From contig NZ_JBMIRR010000026.1 in assembly GCF_049195245.1 (NCBI RefSeq), positions 186,001 to 250,000 on the forward strand: 64,000 nt of DNA, read 5' to 3'. The notes under the pieces are model-generated. The model saw only the letters and a program-made list of their open reading frames with translations, did no database searches and was not told where the DNA came from. Of this stretch, positions 25,235 through 33,056 are shown one piece after another. Positions within the stretch are counted from its first letter, which is position 1. The number at the start of each line of letters is the position of its first letter. The stretch comes from Arenimonas sp049195245. Its GTDB lineage: Bacteria > Pseudomonadota > Gammaproteobacteria > Xanthomonadales > Xanthomonadaceae. A program made the translations under genes and the position numbers.

Positions 25235-25704
25235 GCCCCGCCGTGCGAAAGCGCGCGCGACATGTTCTTGAGGCAGCGGTGCATCGCCCGGCGCATGAAC
25301 ACGTGCAGCACCACGGCCGCCACCGGCGACAGCCAGCGCTTGGCCACCGTGAACTCGTAGTCCCAGCGCACGCGCGAGCCGAACTCATGGCCGGCGAAGG
25401 TCCAGATCGCCTCGCCCTTGCTCACCATCCAGGCCATCGGCGGGCGGAAGCCGGTGAGCGTGTAGGCGTGGCGCACCGGCGGGTCGAGCTCGGTCACGCG
25501 CTCGGTGAGCACGGTGCCGTCCTTGCTGTGCACGCGGCGCGTGCTGCCTACGGCCAGCGGCGCATGCAGGCGGATGCCGCTGAGCGCGGGAATGGGACCA
25601 AAGCCGGTGAAGAAACCCGGAAATCGGTCCGGATCCGTGGACAGCGCGAAGGCCACGTCGGGCGTGCAGGGCAGGCTGCGTTCGGCGGAGACGGTGAGGT
25701 GCAT
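25231..25704 (-). CDS. SRPBCC-type (START-like) small protein
   Basis: A 157-aa protein that fits the polyketide-cyclase/SRPBCC fold: a first strand (MHLTVSAERSLPCTPDVAFA), middle strands (VLTERVTELDPPVRHAYTLT) and a long C-terminal helix (VAAVVLHVFMRRAMHRCLKN). The fold binds hydrophobic ligands. As the first gene of the operon before a lipid-hydroxylase-like enzyme it may bind or present the lipid substrate; this is inference from position. Confidence 0.75.
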   Translation of the reverse strand: MHLTVSAERSLPCTPDVAFALSTDPDRFPGFFTGFGPIPALSGIRLHAPLAVGSTRRVHSKDGTVLTERVTELDPPVRHAYTLTGFRPPMAWMVSKGEAIWTFAGHEFGSRVRWDYEFTVAKRWLSPVAAVVLHVFMRRAMHRCLKNMSRALSHGGA

Positions 25705-25775
25705 GGCTGAATTTTGGCCGCTGTCACCGGCCGCTGTCCACGCCGGCGCAACGTCCCCGGGCCTACACTGCCGCC

Positions 25776-26597
25776 ATGCGCCTGCGTACCGTCCCGCTTG
25801 CCTGCCTGCTGTCGATGGCCCTGCCCGCCTTTGCCGCGGTGGCCCCGGCCACGCCCCGCGCGTCCGGCGACACCGCGGTTACGGCCGGTGCCACGCGCAC
25901 CGTGTATCGCTGCAGCCGCGACGGCAGCATCAGCCTGGCCACCGCGCCCGAGCCGGGCTCGCGATGCACCGCCATCACCTACGACGCCAACAGTCCCAAG
26001 CTGCCCGACCTGTGGCAGGTGCCCGGCGCGCAGCGCGGCGTGCTCTACCAGCGCCAGCAGGACGGCCGCACGGTCTACAGCACCCGCAACCTGCCCGGCT
26101 CCACCCGTGTGCTGGCGTTCTCGGTGCCGGCGCCGCCGGACTCGCCTGCGCATCGCGGCCTGGGCCGGCTCGGCCCGCCCCGCCTGGACGTCTACCGCGA
26201 GGCCTTCCGCAGTGCCGCGCGCCAGTGGCGCGTGGACGAGGCCTGGCTGCGTGCGATCGCGCACATCGAAAGTGGCTTCGACCCGGCGGCGGTTTCGCCC
26301 AAGGGCGCGCAGGGCCTGATGCAGCTGATGCCGGACACCGCCGCGGCCTGGCAGGTCACCGATCCCTTCGATCCCAACCAGTCCATCCAGGCCGGCGCGC
26401 GCGAACTGCGCCAGCTGCAGGATGCGTACCGCGGCGACCTGTCGCTGGTGGCCGCAGCCTACAACGCCGGCGCCGGCAACGTGCAGAAATACGGCGGCAT
26501 TCCGCCGTGGGCCGAGACCCAGGAGTACGTGGCCAATGTGATGGCGCTGCACCAGCGCTACCTCGAGGCGCTGGCGAAGGGCTCGCGCGCCGACTAG
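25776..26597 (+). CDS. Secreted lytic transglycosylase (SLT family)
   Basis: A 273-aa protein with a signal peptide (LACLLSMALPAFAA) and a C-terminal SLT domain. The catalytic glutamate is in AIAHIESGFDPAAVSPKGA, followed by GLMQLMPDTA and AAYNAGAGNVQKYGGIPPW, all standard family-1 signatures. It cleaves peptidoglycan glycan strands to give 1,6-anhydro ends. The N-terminal part (RTVYRCSRDGSISLATAPEP) resembles a DUF4124-like segment often joined to SLT domains in this family. Its stop codon shares CTAG with the stop of the convergent gene. Confidence 0.92.
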   Translation: MRLRTVPLACLLSMALPAFAAVAPATPRASGDTAVTAGATRTVYRCSRDGSISLATAPEPGSRCTAITYDANSPKLPDLWQVPGAQRGVLYQRQQDGRTVYSTRNLPGSTRVLAFSVPAPPDSPAHRGLGRLGPPRLDVYREAFRSAARQWRVDEAWLRAIAHIESGFDPAAVSPKGAQGLMQLMPDTAAAWQVTDPFDPNQSIQAGARELRQLQDAYRGDLSLVAAAYNAGAGNVQKYGGIPPWAETQEYVANVMALHQRYLEALAKGSRAD

Positions 26598-28351
26598 TCG
26601 TAGCGGACGGACACCACCTGCACCGCCGGCACCGTGCCTCCCTGCGGCAAGGCGACCGTGGTGGCGGACGCGGCAAACAGCGGTTGCGACATCTGCTCCA
26701 GCCCGACCAGGCAGCCGCGCAGTTCGTCATCCGTGAACTCCACTTCGCCGGAAGGCTTCAGGGTGCCCAGGTCGAAGTGGCGGAAGGCGAGATAGCGCAG
26801 CAGGTTGCGCGTGGCCGGCGCGGCCGGGATGGCGATCACCTCGCGCGAACTGCCGGGGCCGGTGGCCGCCTGGATCCTGCGCGCCTTGCCAATGGTCTGG
26901 TGATACAGCGTCAGCCACAGCAGCAGTTCGTAATGCGAGGTCAGGCTGGCGCGCAGCGCCGGCATGTCCAGGGTCAGGGACTCCACCTCGTCGCTGAAGC
27001 CCTGCAGCGCCTCGTTGCCGCCCAGCGACTCGAACAGCTCCTGCAGCACAGGCTGGGGCAGGTCGCCCGTGCTGCGCAGCACCTGCCGCGTCAGCCGCAG
27101 GAAGGCGATCGAGGATTCGGCCGCCTGCAGCCACGGCTCGAAGTAATCCTGCACTTCCATCTTCATCGCCACGTCCACCGGCACCGCCAGCGCGTTGCCG
27201 GCGTCGGGCTTGGACTTGGCGGCGGTGTCCATCATGCGGGCAATCGATTCCACGGGCTTGGCCAAGGCGACGCTGCCGGCCTTGCTCACCAGATCGGGCG
27301 TGCCGTCGGGATTGGTCTTCAGGGTGGACAGACGCTTGGTCAGCGCCGCGGCGCGGCTGATGGCATCGTCGCCGATGCTGCCCAGGGCCAGCTGCTTTTC
27401 CAGCACCGGAGGCTTGAAATCCTGGAAGGCCTTGGCGCGCTTGGCCAGCCCCTCGTTGAGCACCTTGCCCGACTTGCGCCGGCCCCGGTCGAATCGCGCC
27501 AGCTGCTTCTGCGATCCCTTCAGCTGGCCGGCCAGCGTGGTCAGCGAACTGCGCCGCTCGGCGAAGAACTGCGTCAGGCTGGCCTGCCGCTTGCGCTGGA
27601 AGCCGCCGCCGGTGATCGCGAAGGCGCCGGTGAGGATCAGCTGCAGCACGCCGCCCAGGGCCGAGGTGATCACGCCGGCCAGCAGGTTGGTGACCACGAA
27701 GGCCATGGCCGAGCCGGCCAGGCCCATCTCCTGCGGCGATTCCAGGAAGTCGATGCGCTTGGTCTGCACGATGTCCACCGCGTTCTGGACGCTGTCGCGA
27801 TGCACGTCCACCAGCCGGCGCAGCCGGTCGAGGTCGTTCTGGCGATCCAGCACCAGGAACTCGAGGAATTCGTCGATGGCCTCGGCATCGCCTTCGGCCA
27901 GGATCGTCGCCAGCTGTCGGGCCTCGGCCTGCGCCTGCGCCGCGCGCGCGGCCTCGGCGTCGCGCTCTTCCTGCCGCGGGTCGAACGGGATGCGCTCGCG
28001 CAGGGTGAAGAACACCCCGTCGCGCGGCGGCCGTTCGGTCGCATCCAGCTGGAACAGGCGGCCGTCGCGGACATCGGTCCTGCGCAGCAGCAGCGCCAGC
28101 GAGCGCGTGGCGTCCAGCTTCGACAGCAGCGCGGCCACCGATGCCGGCGACGGGGCGAGCGGCGCGGCGTTGTGGGCGGCCAGCTCGGAAACCAGCACCG
28201 CCTGCCCGTCGAGCATCGATTCGAAGCTGGCTTCGGGCGTGGCCTCGGCGATCGCGGGCAGCAGGTCGGGGCCCAGCCGCGCCGGTGACAGCGCAGGCGG
28301 CACGGCGATCAGCGCGGGGCGCGACAGCGCGCCAGGGAACGAACCGGACAT
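26594..28351 (-). CDS. Unrecognised 585-aa protein with one hydrophobic segment (second gene of pair)
   Basis: Start chosen at ATG 28351, ten bases after the stop of the 927-aa gene. I recognise no domain. The chain is largely helical, with an Ala/Glu/Gln-rich likely coiled coil at residues 127-150 and a 40-residue hydrophobic stretch at 209-250 that could form a helical hairpin, then a basic patch (FQRKRQ) and more amphipathic helices. There is no signal peptide. It is the downstream member of an apparent two-gene operon. Possible readings are a membrane-associated partner of the 927-aa protein or a pore-forming subunit; both are guesses. Confidence 0.7.
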   Translation of the reverse strand: MSGSFPGALSRPALIAVPPALSPARLGPDLLPAIAEATPEASFESMLDGQAVLVSELAAHNAAPLAPSPASVAALLSKLDATRSLALLLRRTDVRDGRLFQLDATERPPRDGVFFTLRERIPFDPRQEERDAEAARAAQAQAEARQLATILAEGDAEAIDEFLEFLVLDRQNDLDRLRRLVDVHRDSVQNAVDIVQTKRIDFLESPQEMGLAGSAMAFVVTNLLAGVITSALGGVLQLILTGAFAITGGGFQRKRQASLTQFFAERRSSLTTLAGQLKGSQKQLARFDRGRRKSGKVLNEGLAKRAKAFQDFKPPVLEKQLALGSIGDDAISRAAALTKRLSTLKTNPDGTPDLVSKAGSVALAKPVESIARMMDTAAKSKPDAGNALAVPVDVAMKMEVQDYFEPWLQAAESSIAFLRLTRQVLRSTGDLPQPVLQELFESLGGNEALQGFSDEVESLTLDMPALRASLTSHYELLLWLTLYHQTIGKARRIQAATGPGSSREVIAIPAAPATRNLLRYLAFRHFDLGTLKPSGEVEFTDDELRGCLVGLEQMSQPLFAASATTVALPQGGTVPAVQVVSVRYD

Positions 28352-28361
28352 GACGGGCGCC

Positions 28362-31145
28362 TCAGGGGCCCGGCGCCGGCAGCGGCGTCGGCGCGGGGGC
28401 GGGCAGCGGCGCCGGTGTGGTGGCCGCCAGGCGGTTGCGCGCATCCTGCACGCGCAGCTCGGCCAGGTCGGCATCTGCCTGCGCGATGCGCCGCTCGATC
28501 TCGCGACGCTGCTTGAGGTAGGGCTCCAGCAGTTCGCACTGGCCCAGCCCGCCATCCATGAACACCGCCGAGGTCGGCAGCGACACCGTCTGCGCCGCGG
28601 TCTGGATCGGGCCCAGCGTGCGCGCCGAGGCGCCGGAGCCGACCGTTTCCGAGGCGACCGGATCGAAGGCGGTCAGCTTGTCGAGCAGCGTGCGCCGCAC
28701 CAGCGGATCCAGCGCCGACAGCCGCAGCGGGTGGATCGCCCGCGCGCCGACGAATCCCACCAGCCGGTTCTCGACGTAGGCGTCGATGCCCATCGCGCGG
28801 AAGCGTTCGTAGCGTGCGTTGGGATCCTCCGAACTCCAGACCTGGTTCATGTAGTAGGTGCGGTTGGCCTCCAGGTGCAGGCGCAGCGCATCGAAGTCGG
28901 CGCGCGCCATCGCCAGGTCCTGCAGCGAAAACAGCTGCGGCGGCGGCTCGCGGGTCTTGAGGTCGGCCGAGGTGCTGGCGTCCGCGCCGGGCGGCACCAC
29001 GGAGGCGGCGGTCTCGTAGGCCTTGAGCTCCTGCTTGGCCTTGCCGCACAGGCCGGGATAGCCGGCGTTGTTTTCGATCACCGCCAGCGAGATGAACACC
29101 GGCACCAGCACCGGGAAAGGAATCAGCAGCAGCGAGGCCAGCTGCGCCGAGACCAGCGACGCGGCGATCATCTTGAGGTTGGTCATCCACTCGTCGTCGG
29201 TGCCGGCCAGCAGCGCGCCCAGCGCGGCGACCACCGCCGCTTCGGAATCATCCTCGCGCATCGCATCGATGAACACGCGGGCGCGGTCCTCGGCGCCCGG
29301 CGACACGGTCTTGAGCTTGAAGGCGTAGTTGAACAGGCCCAGCGCCGACTCGGCCGCGGCGCGGTCGCGCTCGCTGACGTCCTTGCCGTCGAAGGGATTG
29401 TAGTACTCGGCCAGCACGCCGGCCGCCTCCAGCAGGTCGGCGTCGAAGATCTTCACCAGCGCGTCGCGCAGCTGCCTGGCCACCACCACCACCGGCTTCT
29501 GCGGCGTCGGTGCGGGCGTGGCCGCCACGCTCTGCTGCGCGGCTTCCTCCAGCTCCGCCTTCTGGATCGAGGCGTGGTCGAACCAGCCCTGCGCGTACAG
29601 CGAGCGCGCCGCATCGAACCCGGACTGGTAGGTCTTGCTCAGCAGGGCGCGCTGCAGCCGGTCCTGGTAGGCCAGCACGAAGGGAATGTCGATCGCACCC
29701 AGGTCGGGCGGTTCGACCAGCAGGCAGAACTGCTTGACGTCCTTGAGCTGGGTTTCGACCTGGAAGGTCTCCAGCACCTCGTAGCAGTTCAGCGTAAGCG
29801 CATGGCCCTGGTTGGCGTTGCGCAGCTTGCGGGTGACGCGGTCCTCGCGGCCGGTTTCGCGCGACTCCACCACCTTCACCTGCCGGGTCGACTTGACGCG
29901 TTCCGAGACCCGCGATGTCACCTCGGACACCTGGTCCAGCGAAGCCTGGATGTCGGCCTTGACCTCGCTGCTGGCCGAGGCGCCGACGTCGATGTTGACC
30001 GGCACCCCGCCGGCGGGCAGCGGCAGTCCCAGGCCGATGTCGCCGCTGACCTGGCTGGACTCGGACAGCTCGCGGGCGATGGTGCTGGTGACGCTGGCCA
30101 TCACGCTGAGCTCGGTGTTGCGCTCGAACTCCGAGCCCTGCGTCTTTTCTTCCTCCACCTTGCGGCGGTCGAAGGTGAAGACTTCGATGGTCATCTCCTC
30201 TTCCGGCGCCAGGGTGAGGCTGTTGAGCAGCGAGCCGCGCGAGTAGCCCTGCAGGGTCCAGGTCTGCTCGAAGGAGGTGAACAGGCCGATGTCGTAGCGC
30301 GGCAGTTTGGGGCGCGAGTGCTGCAGCCCGGCCGGGCGGCGGCGCAGGCGCAGCATCAGGGCGGCAAACCGCGGGTCGGCGCTGAAGCTCTTCACCACGC
30401 CGCGATAGATGTGGTCCGGCAGCGAAGCCACGACGCGTGCCATGTCCACGCTGGCCTCGAAGGCGGGGTTTGCGTTGCGGCGGTCGGCCAGCAGCGCCAT
30501 CACCACGTCTTCGTAAACCGCGTCGGGGAATTCGGCCGGCGCGTAGCCGACCAGATCACTCGGGCTCACCCGAGGACCCGACGACGACAGCGTGATGGCC
30601 TTCGCCTTGCGCGTTTTCACCACCGGCGGCGGGTCGGGCGCCAGCGTGATGCGCACCGTGCGCGCGCCCAGCTTCACCAGGGCACTGGACTGACCGGCCA
30701 GTCGGAGCTGGTCGCGCGGATCCAGTTTCAAGGTCTGCTTGCCGATCTTCACGCGACCCTTGGCGACGTCGGCGGCGGACACGATGTGCTCGTCCAGCAG
30801 CGGCGCCCGCGGCCTGGCGGGATCGAGCGGCAGGAAGCTGCCTTCGGTGCTCATCTGCACCGACAGTCGCTTGCCCGGCACCGCCGGCGTGCGCACTTCC
30901 TGGTACTTCACCTGCAGCTCGGGGAACAGCTTCACGATCGGCAGGCCCAGGCGGAAGCGCGCGGACCCGACGCCGCCCGACGGGGCGTGGCGGTCGAACG
31001 AGATCGGCAGCTCGGCGGCGTCGGCGACCTCGGACAGGGACACTTCGAACACCAGCACCTTGTAGAAGCTGAGCTTGTTCTGGACAGGGTTGAGGGGCAG
31101 CAGGGCGTTGCACGCCTGCGAGGGATCGAACAGCTGGTAGGGCAT
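28362..31145 (-). CDS. Unrecognised 927-aa protein (first gene of pair)
   Basis: A large protein with no signal peptide and no domain I can name. Residues 1-170 look beta-rich. Residues 290-330 carry a striking block (FEQTWTLQGYSRGSLLNSL, then LAPEEEMTIEVFTFDRRK). Residues 335-430 are Ser/Thr/Glu-rich with alternating polarity and could be long amphipathic strands or coiled coil. Residues 660-691 are hydrophobic (LLLIPFPVLVPVFISLAVI). The end has a coiled-coil-like QRREIERRIAQADADLAELR and a Pro/Ala tail. It is followed after 10 bp by the 585-aa gene. Codon use and GC are like the neighbours, so recent transfer is not obvious. Confidence 0.72.
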   Translation of the reverse strand: MPYQLFDPSQACNALLPLNPVQNKLSFYKVLVFEVSLSEVADAAELPISFDRHAPSGGVGSARFRLGLPIVKLFPELQVKYQEVRTPAVPGKRLSVQMSTEGSFLPLDPARPRAPLLDEHIVSAADVAKGRVKIGKQTLKLDPRDQLRLAGQSSALVKLGARTVRITLAPDPPPVVKTRKAKAITLSSSGPRVSPSDLVGYAPAEFPDAVYEDVVMALLADRRNANPAFEASVDMARVVASLPDHIYRGVVKSFSADPRFAALMLRLRRRPAGLQHSRPKLPRYDIGLFTSFEQTWTLQGYSRGSLLNSLTLAPEEEMTIEVFTFDRRKVEEEKTQGSEFERNTELSVMASVTSTIARELSESSQVSGDIGLGLPLPAGGVPVNIDVGASASSEVKADIQASLDQVSEVTSRVSERVKSTRQVKVVESRETGREDRVTRKLRNANQGHALTLNCYEVLETFQVETQLKDVKQFCLLVEPPDLGAIDIPFVLAYQDRLQRALLSKTYQSGFDAARSLYAQGWFDHASIQKAELEEAAQQSVAATPAPTPQKPVVVVARQLRDALVKIFDADLLEAAGVLAEYYNPFDGKDVSERDRAAAESALGLFNYAFKLKTVSPGAEDRARVFIDAMREDDSEAAVVAALGALLAGTDDEWMTNLKMIAASLVSAQLASLLLIPFPVLVPVFISLAVIENNAGYPGLCGKAKQELKAYETAASVVPPGADASTSADLKTREPPPQLFSLQDLAMARADFDALRLHLEANRTYYMNQVWSSEDPNARYERFRAMGIDAYVENRLVGFVGARAIHPLRLSALDPLVRRTLLDKLTAFDPVASETVGSGASARTLGPIQTAAQTVSLPTSAVFMDGGLGQCELLEPYLKQRREIERRIAQADADLAELRVQDARNRLAATTPAPLPAPAPTPLPAPGP

Positions 31146-31341
31146 GGGGGCCTCGGGTCACGGCGGTTACGCCGCTGACCGCGCGGCGTCGGGGGGAGGG
31201 GTCGGAGCCGGCACGGTTTGCGCCTTGCTCACTTCCATCAACGCGGCTCGGCTCACGCGCCGGCCACGCGACCTCTGGCCGAATCTCTTCACGCGGCGCA
31301 CTATCGGACTACACCCGCTGCCGCTTGACCGGAGACCCCGC

Positions 31342-31800
31342 ATGACCGAGACCATCTACGACGCCCTGCGCGAAAGCCATGAAACCCAGCGTTCGCTGTG
31401 CCGCAAGCTGCTGCGCAGCAAGGCCGGCGATCCCCGTCGCGCGGAGCTGTTCCGCGAACTCCGGATCGAGCTGGCGTCCCATGCCGCCGCCGAAGAACGT
31501 TTCCTGTACGCCCCGATCCTGATGGACGACGCCGGCCTGGATGTTTCGCGGCACGCGCTGCACGAACACCACCAGCTCGACGAACTGGTGGAGAAGCTGC
31601 AGGACGGCGAGCCCGGCGACCGCGGCTGGATGGCCACCGCCAAGGCGCTGTCGCACAAGGTGCACCACCACCTGCGCGAGGAGGAGAAGAAGTTCTTCCA
31701 GGTGTCGGGCAAGATCCTGGGCACGCGGGAGAAGGCCAGCGCCGCGAAGAAGTACCGCAAGGATTACGCGCGCATGCAGAAGGTGCTGCGCGAGGGCTGA
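31342..31800 (+). CDS. Hemerythrin HHE cation-binding domain protein
   Basis: A 152-aa protein from ATG 31342, preceded by GGAGA. The histidine/glutamate pattern expected of the four-helix HHE bundle is visible: ESHETQ, LASHAAAEERF, ALHEHHQLDEL and HKVHHHLREEEKKFF. Such proteins bind a di-iron centre and take part in O2, NO or iron-related stress responses; the C-terminal Lys/Arg-rich tail is common in the DNA-bound or general-stress versions. The role here is not determined. It is divergent from the 927-aa gene. Confidence 0.88.
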   Translation: MTETIYDALRESHETQRSLCRKLLRSKAGDPRRAELFRELRIELASHAAAEERFLYAPILMDDAGLDVSRHALHEHHQLDELVEKLQDGEPGDRGWMATAKALSHKVHHHLREEEKKFFQVSGKILGTREKASAAKKYRKDYARMQKVLREG

Positions 31801-31901
31801 TCGCGGGTCGCCGGCGTTTCGACGCAACGCCGGCTGAACCGGAGTCGCTGCCCGACCCGGAATTGTCGCGGCCTTGACGCACGGCTCACCACTGTCGCGC
31901 C

Positions 31902-32972
31902 ATGGCCACTCCGATCGAACCAGGAACCCCGCAAGCCGACGCCAACCTCGCCGGCTTGCGCTACGTGCTCGACAGCGAGCCCGGCATCGCCCGCCGGCGC
32001 GCCGGCAAGGGCTTCAGCTATCGCGATCCGGCCGGTGCGCCCGTGCGCGACGAGGCCACGCTGGCGCGCATCCGCAAGCTGGCCATCCCGCCCGCCTACA
32101 CCGAGGTGTGGATCTGCCGCAGTGCGCTCGGTCATCTGCAGGCCACCGGCCGCGATGCGCGGCGGCGCAAGCAGTACCGCTACCACGTGCAGTGGCAGGC
32201 CACGCGCGGCGACGGCAAGTTCGAGCGGCTGGTGGAATTCGGTCGCGCGCTGCCGCGGCTGCGCCGCCGGCTCGCCGAGGACCTGCGCGCACCGGGCTAT
32301 CCGCGCGCCAAGGTGATGGCCCTGGTGGTGGCGGTGATGGCGCAGACCCTGGTGCGCGTGGGCAACGACGAATACGCGCGCAGCAACCGATCCTACGGCC
32401 TGACCACGCTGCGCAACCGGCACGTGGACTTCCTGCGCGGCGGCCGCGCGCGGCTGCGCTTCCGCGGCAAGGGCGGGCTGGAACACGAGATCGCACTCGA
32501 CGACACACGCCTGGCCAAGCTGGTGCGCGGCTGCCAGGAACTGCCGGGCCAGGCCCTGTTCCAGTACCACGACGACGCGGGCACGCTGCGACCGGTGGAC
32601 TCGCAGGACGTCAACGAGTACCTGGCCGCCGTCATGGGCGAGGGTTTCACCGCCAAGGACTTCCGCACCTGGGGCGCCACCCTGCTGGCGTTCCGGCTGC
32701 TCTCGGACACCGCCCTGCCCGAGCCCGGCCGCAGTGGACAGCCATCGGAACGCGCACTGGCCACCGCACGCAATGGCGTCGTCGCCGAGGTCGCCCAGCT
32801 GCTGGGCAACACGCCCGCCGTCTGCCGCAAGTCCTACATCGACCCGCGCGTGTTCGAGGCCTGGCAGGACGGGCGGCTGCAGCGCGCCGCCGCCGGCGCC
32901 CGCGGCGCGCGCCAGTGGGAACAGGCCCTGCTGAAGCTGCTGGGCCGGCCCGCACGTACACGCAAGGGCTGA
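31902..32972 (+). CDS. DNA topoisomerase IB (poxvirus-type)
   Basis: A 356-aa type IB topoisomerase, the small bacterial/viral form that relaxes both positive and negative supercoils. The N-terminal clamp domain contains KGFSYRDPAG and LAIPPAYTEVWIC. The catalytic domain has VRVGNDEYARSNRSYGLTTL and FRTWGATLLAF, and the nucleophilic tyrosine is in CRKSYIDPRV (Y312). The gene lies 101 bp after the HHE gene with no obvious operon partner. Confidence 0.95.
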   Translation: MATPIEPGTPQADANLAGLRYVLDSEPGIARRRAGKGFSYRDPAGAPVRDEATLARIRKLAIPPAYTEVWICRSALGHLQATGRDARRRKQYRYHVQWQATRGDGKFERLVEFGRALPRLRRRLAEDLRAPGYPRAKVMALVVAVMAQTLVRVGNDEYARSNRSYGLTTLRNRHVDFLRGGRARLRFRGKGGLEHEIALDDTRLAKLVRGCQELPGQALFQYHDDAGTLRPVDSQDVNEYLAAVMGEGFTAKDFRTWGATLLAFRLLSDTALPEPGRSGQPSERALATARNGVVAEVAQLLGNTPAVCRKSYIDPRVFEAWQDGRLQRAAAGARGARQWEQALLKLLGRPARTRKG

Positions 32973-33056
32973 GCCGCACCTACGACTTTGGTCGAAGGGC
33001 GGCCCGGCGCGCCGGCGCTACACTGCCCTCCACTGTAATTGCCCGGGGCGGGATGC

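Noticed and set aside
27195..31178. A 1,327-codon plus-strand open frame opposite the unknown gene pair
   Set aside because: Its translation is Ser/Arg/Gln-rich without recognisable motifs, while the minus-strand frames have normal protein composition, good starts and a 10-bp operon spacing.
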